43,324 nucleotides of DNA, taken from Ruminococcus sp. GTDB taxonomy: Bacteria > Bacillota > Clostridia > Oscillospirales > Acutalibacteraceae. The first letter of the stretch is position 1, and every line of letters begins with the position of its first letter. Below are positions 30,536-38,393 of this stretch, piece by piece. The notes beneath the pieces were generated by a model. That model was given only the letters and a program-made list of their open reading frames with translations. It was not told where the DNA came from and searched no databases. The stretch covers positions 1 through 43,324 of the forward strand of contig JAMPAE010000002.1 of NCBI GenBank assembly GCA_023667385.1. Direction: 5' to 3'. Made by a program: the position numbers and the translations under genes.

Positions 30536-31729
30536 TTAAACTGCTGCGTTAGCTTCTTCTTCCATGATGTGTTCCCAAAGCGGTGACATATCACGAAGTC
30601 TGTTAATAATTGGAGGAAGCACCTCAAGAATGTAATCAATGTCCTCAACGGTACATTCTTCGCCGATTGAAAGACGAAGCGAACCGTGAGCAACTTCATG
30701 CTTCAAGCCGATTGCAAGAAGAACATGGCTTGGGTCAAGCGAACCTGATGTGCAAGCTGAGCCACTCGAAGCGCTGATGCCTTTCATGTCGAGCATGAGA
30801 AGCAGGCTTTCGCCCTCAACACCCTCAAAGCACATACTGAAATTGCCGGGAAGTCTGTTCTTGGTATCGCCGTTGATTCTTGAATGAGAAATTTTGCTTG
30901 CACCTTCAAACAGTCTGTCACGAAGTGCAGAAACTTTCTTTGCGTTTTCTTCAAGATTTTGAGTCATATCTGTGATTGCAACGCCAATACCAACAATACC
31001 GGGAACGTTTTCCGTGCCGGCACGTCTGCCGCTTTCCTGTGCGCCGCCGTCAATGAGGTTTGGCAGGCGGATACCTTTTCTGCAATAAAGAGCGCCGATG
31101 CCCTTTGTTGCGTGGAATTTGTGACCTGAGAGTGAGAGCATATCAATGTTCTGCTCCTGAACGTCAATTTTAACATGGCCAACAGCCTGAACAGCGTCAG
31201 TGTGGAAAAGTACGCCCTTTTCCTTGCAAAGCCTGCCGATTTCACTGATTGGCTGAAGTGTACCGATTTCGTTGTTAGCAAACATGATTGTGACAAGGCA
31301 GGTTTCATCTGTGATTGCGTTTGCAACATCTTCAACTTTAACGATACCGTTTTCATAAACATCAAGGTATGTTACGGTAAAGCCCTGTTTTTCAAGTGAA
31401 GCGCAAGTGTGAAGCACTGCATGATGCTCAATTTTTGAGGTGATGATGTGCTTCTTGCCTTTTTTTGCGCCGAGCATTGCTGCGCCCTTGATTGCCCAGT
31501 TGTCAGCTTCTGAGCCACCTGATGTGAAATAAATTTCATTTGCGTTTGCAGCACCGATTGCGTCTGCAACCTGCTGACGTGCTTTGGTGATTGCACGGTG
31601 AGCAGTTTGACCGATTGCATAAAGGCTCGACGGGTTACCGAAATGCTCAGTCATATATGGTAAAATTGCCTCAACAACGTGTTTTGAAACCGGTGTTGTT
31701 GCTGCATTATCAGCATAAACGTATCTCAT
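30536..31729 (-). CDS. nifS: Cysteine desulfurase NifS/IscS
   Basis: 397 residues, class V PLP enzyme that converts Cys to Ala and delivers persulfide sulfur to IscU. 'YADNAATTPV' at the N-terminus, PLP lysine in 'SLSGHKFHATKGIG' near 200, and the mobile active-site loop Cys in 'SASSGSACTSGSLDPSHVL' near 327 match group I IscS. The ATG overlaps the iscR stop (ATGA), implying coupling. iscU follows after 24 bases. Confidence 0.96.
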   Translation of the reverse strand: MRYVYADNAATTPVSKHVVEAILPYMTEHFGNPSSLYAIGQTAHRAITKARQQVADAIGAANANEIYFTSGGSEADNWAIKGAAMLGAKKGKKHIITSKIEHHAVLHTCASLEKQGFTVTYLDVYENGIVKVEDVANAITDETCLVTIMFANNEIGTLQPISEIGRLCKEKGVLFHTDAVQAVGHVKIDVQEQNIDMLSLSGHKFHATKGIGALYCRKGIRLPNLIDGGAQESGRRAGTENVPGIVGIGVAITDMTQNLEENAKKVSALRDRLFEGASKISHSRINGDTKNRLPGNFSMCFEGVEGESLLLMLDMKGISASSGSACTSGSLDPSHVLLAIGLKHEVAHGSLRLSIGEECTVEDIDYILEVLPPIINRLRDMSPLWEHIMEEEANAAV

Positions 31730-32166
31730 TTCTTACACTCCAATTCTGTTTTTTCAATTTGCAAGCTTCTCTCGGCAAGGTCACTGAGCGTGATGTTGCT
31801 GACAACGTTGATGACAGCATTATAAATCTCTGTCCAAATGAACGAGGTCACACAGTCGCAGTAGCTTTCGCAGCAATTATTGTCTGCCGCACAGGCAACG
31901 GGAGCAAGGCTGCCCTCGGTCGCTTTGAGAATATCCTCAACTGTGATTTCGTCAGCAGAACGTGTCAGATGATAGCCGCCTTTTGCACCACGCACACTTT
32001 TGACAAGATTTTCTTTGCCGAGCAGATTTATGATTTGCTCAAGATATTTTTCTGAAAGGTGTTCTCGTTCGGCTATATCTTTGAGCGGAACACAGCCGTC
32101 TTTTCCGTTGACGGCAAGGTCGGTCATAATACGCAGACCGTAACGCCCTTTTGTTGAGATTTTCAC
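31726..32166 (-). CDS. iscR: Rrf2-family Fe-S regulator IscR
   Basis: 146 residues from GTG at 32166, chosen because it gives the canonical Rrf2 N-terminus MKISTKGRYGLRIM and has AAGGATGG eight bases upstream; longer frames exist. Winged helix about 1-65 ('LKDIAEREHLSEKYLEQIINLL'). The Cys cluster 'CAADNNCCESYCDC' near 90-105 supplies probable [2Fe-2S] ligands. It should repress or adjust its own operon according to cluster status, through the palindrome on the promoter (32250-32274). Confidence 0.94.
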   Translation of the reverse strand: MKISTKGRYGLRIMTDLAVNGKDGCVPLKDIAEREHLSEKYLEQIINLLGKENLVKSVRGAKGGYHLTRSADEITVEDILKATEGSLAPVACAADNNCCESYCDCVTSFIWTEIYNAVINVVSNITLSDLAERSLQIEKTELECKK

Positions 32167-32232
32167 CTTAGTTACCATCCTTTCAATTGTTAAGCAGTAA
32201 ACGCCGTTTACAACATTTCCCACTTCTTTGGT

Positions 32233-32261
32233 AGTATATCACTAAATTCAATTCATAGCAA
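32233..32261 (-). promoter_or_regulatory. Sigma-A promoter of the isc operon
   Basis: Minus strand TTGCTA (32256-32261), 17-base spacer, TATACT (32233-32238). Confidence 0.82.
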
Positions 32262-32274
32262 TAGGCTATGAATT
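32250..32274. promoter_or_regulatory. Palindromic operator over the isc promoter, probable IscR site
   Basis: Perfect 10-base arms AATTCATAGC (32250-32259) and GCTATGAATT (32265-32274) with spacer AATAG. It covers the -35 box, so binding would block transcription. IscR is the natural candidate, since its gene is first in the operon. Confidence 0.7.
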
Positions 32275-32338
32275 ATTTTATGTAAAATTTATTGTTGGAT
32301 TTTTGCTCTGTTTTTATGCAATGTGTTAAAAATCAGCA

Positions 32339-32387
32339 AAAAACAAATATGCGAGATAGGAATCCACAAAGAAAACCTATCCCGCAT
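32339..32387 (-). terminator. Intrinsic terminator of the SLOG-like gene
   Basis: Minus strand ATGCGGGATAGG pairs with CCTATCTCGCAT (32349-32360 and 32376-32387, one G-T style mismatch), then ATTTGTTTTTT. Confidence 0.8.
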
Positions 32388-32440
32388 CTGTATATACACA
32401 CCCCAATATATACCGGCAAAGTTAATGATTCATGCAGTTG

Positions 32441-32770
32441 TCAGCATGAAATAATAGTAATTTTTTTATTTTTCTTTTTACAGTTATCAATCACGAACTT
32501 TGTTCCGTGAGATATGCCGTTCCAAAAAGCAATCACTTCATCAGCATAGTTTATAATATCCAAATTACGAAGTAAAGGAGCACGGCGGCTGTAGCTGTCA
32601 TAATCAGGCAGGAACTCTGTCAGTTTAAGGTTGTGACTCAGTGCATATTCACGTGCACACCTGTCAATTCCAATTGCTCCGCCGGACACAATTTCGTCTG
32701 TGCCCTCCGGCAGGTATTTGCCCAAATCATCAATTTTTAAATTGCGTGAGCCAACAATTGCAACTTTCAT
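32441..32770 (-). CDS. SLOG-family small nucleotide-binding protein (DUF2493-like)
   Basis: 109 residues from ATG 32770, with AAAGGAAC just upstream. N-terminal 'VAIVGSRNL', middle 'IVSGGAIGIDRCAREYA' and later 'VIAFWNGISHGTKFVIDNC' are the characteristic loops of SLOG/DprA-like Rossmannoid proteins, here in the short DUF2493-like form. Such proteins bind nucleotides or derivatives; some serve in DNA processing or phage-defence signalling, others are of unknown role. It stands alone with its own promoter and terminator. Confidence 0.8.
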   Translation of the reverse strand: MKVAIVGSRNLKIDDLGKYLPEGTDEIVSGGAIGIDRCAREYALSHNLKLTEFLPDYDSYSRRAPLLRNLDIINYADEVIAFWNGISHGTKFVIDNCKKKNKKITIISC

Positions 32771-32813
32771 GATTGTTCCTTTCCAAAAATCAGATATATA
32801 CATATCTTTATTC

Positions 32814-32842
32814 ATGCTATCATATTTTACCTGAAAATTCAA
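32814..32842 (-). promoter_or_regulatory. Probable promoter of the SLOG-like gene
   Basis: Minus strand TTGAAT (32837-32842), 17-base spacer, TAGCAT (32814-32819). Confidence 0.55.
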
Positions 32843-32873
32843 GCGATGAGTTAAGTTTAATAATTTTTAATAA

Positions 32874-33038
32874 ACAAAAAGTGCGCTGCCAAAACGAGCG
32901 CACCGAAAAATGCTATCTCGTTTTAGTAGTCACACATCTACCATTTTCTTTCATATAGTTTAGAGAACAGTAATACAGAGAAAGCACTTTTACCAAAAAG
33001 TGTTTCTCTCAACTATATGAAATATGCAGTTGTGTGAC
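32874..33038 (-). ncRNA. Predicted stand-alone structured small RNA, about 165 nt
   Basis: A strong promoter (33045-33073) places the 5' end at about 33038, exactly at GTCACACA. That octamer pairs with TGTGTGAC (32929-32936). Nested inside are TTTCATATAGTT (33011-33022) / AACTATATGAAA (32949-32960) and an AGAGAAACACTTTT-type hairpin (32977-33009), giving a long rod with internal loops. The transcript ends in terminator GTGCGCT/AGCGCAC plus five T (32876-32903). An alternative stem, AAAACGAG/CTCGTTTT (32917-32924 with 32891-32898), competes with the terminator. No coding frame is apparent. The rod shape recalls 6S RNA, but I cannot assign a family. Confidence 0.65.
32876..32903 (-). terminator. 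Intrinsic terminator of the predicted small RNA
   Basis: Minus strand GTGCGCT (32897-32903) pairs with AGCGCAC (32881-32887), loop of nine, followed by TTTTTG. Confidence 0.85.
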
Positions 33039-33044
33039 ATAAAT

Positions 33045-33073
33045 AATTTACCACATTCGGGCAAAAAAATCAA
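33045..33073 (-). promoter_or_regulatory. Sigma-A promoter of the predicted small RNA
   Basis: Minus strand TTGATT (33068-33073), 17-base spacer, TAAATT (33045-33050). Confidence 0.75.
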
Positions 33074-33171
33074 GATAAAATTGAAGTTTTGCGCATATTA
33101 TTCGCAGCACGATGAGAATACTGATACCACAAAAAAAAAGACAACCTTTTCAGGTTGCCTTAATTTTTATC

Positions 33172-34164
33172 TTAGTTGATTTTGCCGTAAAGTGAAACGC
33201 CTGCTGCGCCTGCATCAGTTTTCGGTGCTCTCTGCGGAGCATCTGATTTCGGTGCATTGTTATTGTTGTTTCTTCTACGATTATTATTCTGACGTCCGCC
33301 ACGACCTCTGTTGTTATATCCACCTCTTGACGGATGAGTCGGCTTTACGCCATCGGCAAGAGTGATTACAACTCTTCTTTCCGAATCTGAGCCAACCGAG
33401 TGAGAAGTTACACCCTCGATTTCCTGAACCGTTGTGTGAATGATTCTTCTTTCATAAGGGTTCATCGGCTCAAAAGTGAAGTTTCTGCCATATTTGAGAA
33501 CCTTTGATGCGTTCTTCTTTGCAAGCTCTGAAAGGGTCTGTTTCCTCTTTTCACGATAGTTGCCTATGTTAAGTGAAATTCTTGAGAAATCGCCCTCAGC
33601 CTTTTTCTTGTTTGCGGCAAGCCTTGTGAGATATTGAATTGAATCGAGCGTCTCACCTCTTCTGCCGATTACGATGCCGTAATCATCTCCGCAATCAAGC
33701 TCAAGGATAACTTCATTTTCTGCGCCTGCGAATGCCTCAATTTTAAGTTCACTTACACCCATACCCTTTATGATTGAAGTGAGGTAATCAACCGCAGCTT
33801 TGAGACCTTGATTTGATTCGATTTCAACCTTTTTGCGCTCGGTCGGTTCCTCCGCCTGAACAGTTTCAGCTTTGGCTTCCGACTTCGGTTCGGGCTTCTT
33901 TTCAACCTTTGAAGCCTGCTGCTTTTTCGGCTGAGCCGATTTGCGTGCAGGTTCAGGCTTTGAAACCGGCTTTACCTCATCCGGTACTTCGTAATAAGCC
34001 TTTGCCTTTGCAGGAGCGCCGCCGAAAAGTCCGAGAACTTTCTTTTTAGGAAGTTCAATGATTTCAGACTTAATGTCTGCATCAAACGGAGCACCGAGAG
34101 CAGCCTTTGCGTTTGCAATTGCTTCTTCAACGGTTGCGCCTGTTGCTATGGCTTCTTTGATCAT
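33172..34164 (-). CDS. jag: Jag/KhpB RNA-binding protein (SpoIIIJ-associated)
   Basis: 330 residues: Jag-N domain (about 1-52, 'ATGATVEEAIANAKAALGA'), a Lys/Pro/Glu-rich linker (about 65-115), KH domain (about 118-200, 'IVIGRRGETLDSIQYL'), R3H domain (about 205-270, 'NPYERRIIHTTVQ') and an unusual Arg/Asn/Gly-rich C-terminal tail of about 55 residues ('GGYNNRGRGGRQNNNRRR'). KhpB binds RNA and influences cell division and elongation. It directly follows yidC, the standard Firmicutes order. The RGG-like tail suggests extra RNA contacts. Confidence 0.95.
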   Translation of the reverse strand: MIKEAIATGATVEEAIANAKAALGAPFDADIKSEIIELPKKKVLGLFGGAPAKAKAYYEVPDEVKPVSKPEPARKSAQPKKQQASKVEKKPEPKSEAKAETVQAEEPTERKKVEIESNQGLKAAVDYLTSIIKGMGVSELKIEAFAGAENEVILELDCGDDYGIVIGRRGETLDSIQYLTRLAANKKKAEGDFSRISLNIGNYREKRKQTLSELAKKNASKVLKYGRNFTFEPMNPYERRIIHTTVQEIEGVTSHSVGSDSERRVVITLADGVKPTHPSRGGYNNRGRGGRQNNNRRRNNNNNAPKSDAPQRAPKTDAGAAGVSLYGKIN

Positions 34165-34197
34165 TTATATCACCACCGTTATTTACAAATTAAATGT

Positions 34198-35187
34198 TTA
34201 CTCAGCGTTGTTTTCTGCCGATATTTTGAGGTTCTCTTCATAAGAACGTCTGTCAATTGTTTCGTCAACCATAATTTTTGCAATAATCTTTCTCGGAGCA
34301 TAGACGTGTCCGAGGATAAGAGTCTGTGCAAAAGCGAATACGTTTGAAAGAATCCAGTACATACCCATACCTGCGGGGAACTGGAATGTGAACCACAATG
34401 ACATAAGCGGCATCATGAGCATCATGCAGCCCATCATCTGAGCGTTTTCCATGTTAGGATTGTTTTTCTTTTGTCTGACCTGTGTCAGCACACTTGTGAG
34501 CATAGATGTTGCAAAAGAAAGAATCGGAATGAGAAGCAGAACTTTTGCCTGCGTTGATGCAGAGCCGAAAGCCTTGATCGTTCCGAAATCAGGGATTGCA
34601 CCGAGGTCAATGCCGAACACGGTGAAATCAAAATCACGGATGCGCTGAATTTCCGCTGCATAGCGTGATGCGGTTTCCGGAATTTTATAGACGAGCTTGT
34701 CGATGTTCGCAATCATTGCGGTTTCAACATAAGCACGGCTGCTTCCTGAAAGCGCAAGCTCTGTTGATGCAACACCTGAAAGTGCATTGATGAGTTCAAG
34801 CGGAATCTGAAGAACATATTTGAGCGGTTCACGAACAACGCCGTAAAGACCCCAAAGAATCGGGAGCTGAATGAGAAGCGGAGCACAGCCCGCAGTCATT
34901 GCGCTGTATCCCTCACGCTGATAAAGTTCGTTGGTTTCGGCTTGAATTTTCTGGTTTCTTTCAGCAGGAGCATAGTCCTGATATTTCTGCTGGATTCTTC
35001 TGAGCTTTGGCTGCAGCCTGACCTGTTTTGCCGAGCCTTTCTGCTGCTTGACGTTAGTCGGCATGATGATAAGGCGGAAAAACAGCGTAAAAATCAAAAG
35101 TGCAAGGCCGTAGTTTCCGATGAATCCATAAAGAATCCTAAAGAGATAACCGAAAATCGAATAGAAAAATGCGAAAATACTTTGCAT
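34198..35187 (-). CDS. yidC: Membrane protein insertase YidC/SpoIIIJ (Oxa1 family)
   Basis: 329 residues with the Oxa1/YidC core. A first membrane segment lies near 12-45, with the hydrophilic-groove Arg in 'FRLIIMPTNVKQQ'. The cytoplasmic hairpin (about 50-95, 'QPKLRRIQQKYQDYAPAERNQKIQAE') is followed by 'LLIQLPILWGLYGVVREP' and three further segments to 300. There is no lipobox Cys in the short N-terminus. It inserts membrane proteins with or without Sec. It lies between yidD and jag. Confidence 0.95.
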   Translation of the reverse strand: MQSIFAFFYSIFGYLFRILYGFIGNYGLALLIFTLFFRLIIMPTNVKQQKGSAKQVRLQPKLRRIQQKYQDYAPAERNQKIQAETNELYQREGYSAMTAGCAPLLIQLPILWGLYGVVREPLKYVLQIPLELINALSGVASTELALSGSSRAYVETAMIANIDKLVYKIPETASRYAAEIQRIRDFDFTVFGIDLGAIPDFGTIKAFGSASTQAKVLLLIPILSFATSMLTSVLTQVRQKKNNPNMENAQMMGCMMLMMPLMSLWFTFQFPAGMGMYWILSNVFAFAQTLILGHVYAPRKIIAKIMVDETIDRRSYEENLKISAENNAE

Positions 35188-35242
35188 TTGTTTTCCTCCG
35201 TAAAATTATTCCGTTTGACATTAAAAAGCCTATAACACTCGT

Positions 35243-35491
35243 TCACTTATCCTGCTCTTGGCAACTGTGTCTGTCCTTTCTCGGCGGAACTGGGTCATAT
35301 CCCCCTGCCGAAAGCGGATTACACCGTAAAATTCTCCAAGCTGCAAGCAAGCCTCCTTTTAATGCGCCGTGCGTTTCAATTGCTTCAACAGCATAGCACG
35401 AGCACGTCGGATAATATTTGCACATCGGCGGCAAATGAACAGAAATATGCCGTCTGTAAAACCTGATCAGCCAAAGCAAAATCTTTTTCAT
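35243..35491 (-). CDS. yidD: Membrane insertion efficiency factor YidD
   Basis: 82 residues from ATG 35491. The family pattern is complete: 'RFYRRHISVHLPPMCKYYPTCSCYAVEAIETHGALKGGLLAAWRILRCNPLSAGGYDPVP', including the three conserved Cys. It assists YidC-dependent insertion. The ATG overlaps the rnpA stop by four bases. An upstream extension of the frame lies wholly within rnpA and is rejected. Confidence 0.95.
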   Translation of the reverse strand: MKKILLWLIRFYRRHISVHLPPMCKYYPTCSCYAVEAIETHGALKGGLLAAWRILRCNPLSAGGYDPVPPRKDRHSCQEQDK

Positions 35492-35829
35492 GAGATTATC
35501 CCCAGCTGTGTCATACAATCGAGCATTTGCTCTTTTACCTTTGTGCTTTTGAGAAATTTCGTCCTTGTTCTTGCAACAAAAACAAAATCCCAATTGCCCT
35601 TGATGGCATTATCCTGAAGTATTGATTGATAGGCGGCTCTAATAATCCTACGGGAGCGGTTACGTTCAACTGCGTTGCCGATTTTTTTGCTTGTTGTGAT
35701 TCCTATGCGGCAAACACCCACACGGTTTTTCATTGCGTAAACAACCAGTGCAGGTTTTGCACATGATTTTCCCCGATAATAAAGGCGGCGAAAATCAGTA
35801 TTTTGATTTAAAGAAACATAATTTTGCAA
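35488..35829 (-). CDS. rnpA: Ribonuclease P protein component
   Basis: 113 residues from TTG 35829, chosen because it gives the usual RnpA beginning (MQNYVSLNQNTDFRRLYYRGKS) and has GGAG about ten bases upstream. The signature 'GIGITTSKKIGNAVERNRSRRIIRAAY' near 50-75 is the RNA-binding RNR motif. It is the protein subunit of RNase P, which matures tRNA 5' ends. Between rpmH and yidD, as in most bacteria. Confidence 0.94.
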   Translation of the reverse strand: MQNYVSLNQNTDFRRLYYRGKSCAKPALVVYAMKNRVGVCRIGITTSKKIGNAVERNRSRRIIRAAYQSILQDNAIKGNWDFVFVARTRTKFLKSTKVKEQMLDCMTQLGIIS

Positions 35830-35880
35830 AGCAATCAGACTCCAACACAAGAATGAACGTGAGTGTCACAAAACAGCGAA

Positions 35881-36015
35881 TTAATAAGTGAGCTGCTTTC
35901 TGCCCTTTGCACGTCTGCGGGCAAGAACTTTGCGGCCGTTTTTGGTTGCCATTCTCTTACGGAAGCCGTGTTCCATCTTTCTGTGGCGCTTCTTGGGTTG
36001 ATAAGTTCTTTTCAT
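35881..36015 (-). CDS. rpmH: 50S ribosomal protein L34
   Basis: 44 residues: starts MKRTYQPKKRHRKMEHGF, continues with RKRMATKNGRKVLARRRAKGR and ends QLTY, the standard L34 sequence. The ATG at 36015 has AAGGAGG eight bases upstream. First gene of the rpmH-rnpA-yidD-yidC-jag cluster. Too short for most frame listings but unmistakable. Confidence 0.98.
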   Translation of the reverse strand: MKRTYQPKKRHRKMEHGFRKRMATKNGRKVLARRRAKGRKQLTY

Positions 36016-36050
36016 CTTGTTAACCTCCTTTAAATTTTAATATTAAAACG

Positions 36051-36096
36051 GGACATGTCACTAAGGAGTATGAGATGTTAAAGTGACACGCTGTCC
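36051..36096 (-). promoter_or_regulatory. Hairpin in the rpmH leader
   Basis: GGACA (36051-36055) / TGTCC (36092-36096) with an inner GTCACT/AGTGAC pairing, in the roughly 110-nt untranslated leader of rpmH. No T tract follows. It could be a ribosomal-protein autoregulatory site, which I cannot confirm. Confidence 0.4.
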
Positions 36097-36132
36097 GACG
36101 CTTTTAAAATAAACATGGGTCTACAAAATGGT

Positions 36133-36162
36133 ATTATATAACAAGAGATGGCTTTTTGTCAA
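36133..36162 (-). promoter_or_regulatory. Sigma-A promoter of the rpmH cluster
   Basis: Minus strand TTGACA (36157-36162), 18-base spacer, TATAAT (36133-36138). The remaining AT-rich sequence to 36315 contains no dnaA gene and no convincing TTATCCACA DnaA boxes. Confidence 0.9.
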
Positions 36163-36315
36163 TGCTTTTTTGTTTTACAACCAAGTTTTACTGTTTATTA
36201 ACTTATTAACAGGTTATTTCTTAAAATTTTCTTACGATTTTCTGTTTTTGTTGATTTGTCATATTATCAATGTTATATTCTAATTGAAAATACACCAAGA
36301 AAAGAGGAACGTTTC

Positions 36316-37731
36316 ATGAAAAAATCAATTTGCCTTATTGTTGCAACATTATGTTTGCTTTTCTGTTTATTCACCATTGGCTGCACAGCAGATAGAACCG
36401 ACAAGAAATCTTCATTGATAAACGAACCGGGCACAACTGAATTCCTTCCGATTTCAAAATCAGAGGATTTGTTAGATGATGTTTTTTGCCCAGATATACA
36501 AATAAAATCAAATTATATATTCATTCAGCTTAACGAGTTTGTTCTTCGCTATGATATGGAACTCAAAGCATATGATAAATTTTTTAAATTAGCCTCATGC
36601 AGTGAAGATGAAGCAATTGCCGTTACGTTTTCGTCAGACGGGCAATATTCAATTTCATATACCTATAACAGTATAAATGGTTATGGTGACAGAACGGAGG
36701 GCGGCAATTTCATTTTAACCGACATAAAAAGCCAAACAAGCAAGTTAATTGCAAAAAAATATGATGAATCAGCAGGCAAAGCCTTACGCAAGCAACTTCC
36801 TTCTGAACTGCAAATGGAATATTACGATTTTGAATTTCCTTCCGAAGGTCGTAAAAGCGATTTCAGAGCAACAAGCAAAGTTTACAGCAAATACTTTGAA
36901 AGCGTACTAAGCGAAGTGATAACAGCCGAAGAAATTTCTTATATGCTTGTCAGCGATGAAATGATTATCAAAGATAAAGCACCGGCATCAACCAAGCTCG
37001 GCAATTTGCGGCTTGTTGTCATTGACCTCAAAGCAGATAAAATCATCGACGAGTGCTGCATTATTGAAATCCGGCCGACAACCACTGCCGACGTTACCAC
37101 AGCATCCGGCAAGGCGAAATTCCTCTCAGCAGCAGAATTTGCAAGTTTGCATAAACTTCCTTTCAAAGATTTTGAAAGCAGCATCTTCCTTAAAGCAGAA
37201 CCCGGGTTCTGCTTTATCACCCTTAATGAATACACAGTCAGATACAGCATTGCAAATAAAGATTTTGACAAACACATTAAATTGGGCGATTCATCAGATT
37301 GTAAAAGTTTCAAATCCACATTTTCTTCAAGTGGGCAATATATAATCAATTCTCATGAACGCACGCATAACAGCATAAAATTCACACTGATTAACTTGAA
37401 AGATAACTCCAGTCAGATAATCTCAGGAAAAGGAAACAAAAACCTTGCTGATGCAGTGAAGGCGCTCATTCCGCCTGATGCAACAGGCTACTATGATTTC
37501 GAGTTTTCAAATGATGTATACAAAACAGACCTGCTTGCCAAAAGCAAATGTTTTGAACAATACCGTTCTGCAAACAAGATAATTGATTTTTCGGCGGCAA
37601 ACGATCAAACGGTTTACATTCTCAACCGTGACAAGGTGAGCGATTATGTTAAACTCGGCGACCTCCGCCTTGTTGCCATTGACCTCAAAGCAGATAAAAT
37701 CATCGACGAGCGCTACATCATCGAAAAGTAA
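36316..37731 (+). CDS. Lipoprotein with internal tandem duplication, unknown function
   Basis: 471 residues. The N-terminal lipoprotein signal ends 'FTIGC' (Cys23). The mature part consists of two homologous halves of about 200 residues: 'FIQLNEFVLRYDMELKAYDKFFKL' against 'FITLNEYTVRYSIANKDFDKHIKL', and 'LGNLRLVVIDLKADKIIDE' against 'LGDLRLVAIDLKADKIIDE'. At DNA level 33 bases are identical at 37021-37053 and 37678-37710, pointing to recent duplication or gene conversion. GAGGAAC precedes the ATG at 36316. I do not recognise the fold. Exposed outside the membrane; monocistronic. Confidence 0.8.
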   Translation: MKKSICLIVATLCLLFCLFTIGCTADRTDKKSSLINEPGTTEFLPISKSEDLLDDVFCPDIQIKSNYIFIQLNEFVLRYDMELKAYDKFFKLASCSEDEAIAVTFSSDGQYSISYTYNSINGYGDRTEGGNFILTDIKSQTSKLIAKKYDESAGKALRKQLPSELQMEYYDFEFPSEGRKSDFRATSKVYSKYFESVLSEVITAEEISYMLVSDEMIIKDKAPASTKLGNLRLVVIDLKADKIIDECCIIEIRPTTTADVTTASGKAKFLSAAEFASLHKLPFKDFESSIFLKAEPGFCFITLNEYTVRYSIANKDFDKHIKLGDSSDCKSFKSTFSSSGQYIINSHERTHNSIKFTLINLKDNSSQIISGKGNKNLADAVKALIPPDATGYYDFEFSNDVYKTDLLAKSKCFEQYRSANKIIDFSAANDQTVYILNRDKVSDYVKLGDLRLVAIDLKADKIIDERYIIEK

Positions 37732-37741
37732 CGCATAAACA

Positions 37742-37782
37742 ATTCGGGCGGGAGCTTACCGATGCGTAAGCCCTGCCCGAAT
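37742..37782. terminator. Hairpin between convergent genes
   Basis: ATTCGGGC (37742-37749) / GCCCGAAT (37775-37782) with GCTTAC/GTAAGC inside. T tracts are weak on both sides; it is probably shared by the lipoprotein and chromate-transporter transcripts. Confidence 0.6.
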
Positions 37783-37811
37783 ACTTTCATTAGCACTATA
37801 AATTTACGCCT

Positions 37812-38393
37812 TTATCCCATCTTAAAGATGATACCCACCACTGCGGCAGCAACAATAAAGACGATTGGATGCACCTTTTTAAACAGCTTTACGCAAGCGA
37901 AAATCACAACGCATAAAATGATACTTTTATAATCAAGTGCTTGAAAAAAGCTGCCCGTTTGAGCGAAAACTTCGCTTTTGAACATTGCAATTTTCATCAC
38001 CGCAAAGCACGCAGCCGCAATCAGACCGACCGATGCTGCACGCAAGCCGTAAAATGCACTGTCAACATATTTTGAGTCACGGAACTTGATTAGTATTCTC
38101 GAAATGATGATAATTACAATTATAGACGGTGTTACCAGACCGATTGGAGCAAGGATTGAACCGGGTACACCTGCAACCTGATAGCCGACATAGGTTGCCA
38201 TGTTGATGCCGAGAGGACCGGGCGTTGATTCTGAAATCGCAACCATGTTTGAAATGTCAAGTGCATTAAACCATCCGGTTGTTTCACCCATCGACTGCAA
38301 AAACGGCAACGTTGCCAAGCCTCCGCCAACCGAGAACAAGCCAACGGAAAAGAACCTGCCGAAAAGCTCACATAAAAGGAGAAAATAACTCAT
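37812..38393 (-). CDS. Chromate transporter family (CHR) half protein, second gene
   Basis: 193 residues with about six membrane segments and the CHR signature 'FFSVGLFSVGGGLATLPFLQSM' near 12, then 'ESTPGPLGINMATYVGYQVAG' near 55. Short-chain CHR proteins work as pairs that correspond to the two halves of long ChrA. Members may export chromate or other oxyanions; the physiological substrate in gut Clostridia is uncertain. It overlaps the preceding CHR gene by four bases. Confidence 0.92.
   Translation of the reverse strand: MSYFLLLCELFGRFFSVGLFSVGGGLATLPFLQSMGETTGWFNALDISNMVAISESTPGPLGINMATYVGYQVAGVPGSILAPIGLVTPSIIVIIIISRILIKFRDSKYVDSAFYGLRAASVGLIAAACFAVMKIAMFKSEVFAQTGSFFQALDYKSIILCVVIFACVKLFKKVHPIVFIVAAAVVGIIFKMG

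Noticed and set aside
35492..35593. Longer YidD starting at 35593.
   Set aside because: The extension lies wholly within rnpA; the family N-terminus begins at ATG 35491 with the ATGA overlap.
36163..36315. Origin of replication upstream of rpmH.
   Set aside because: AT-rich, and TTATTAACA-like words occur, but there is no cluster of TTATCCACA boxes and no dnaA.
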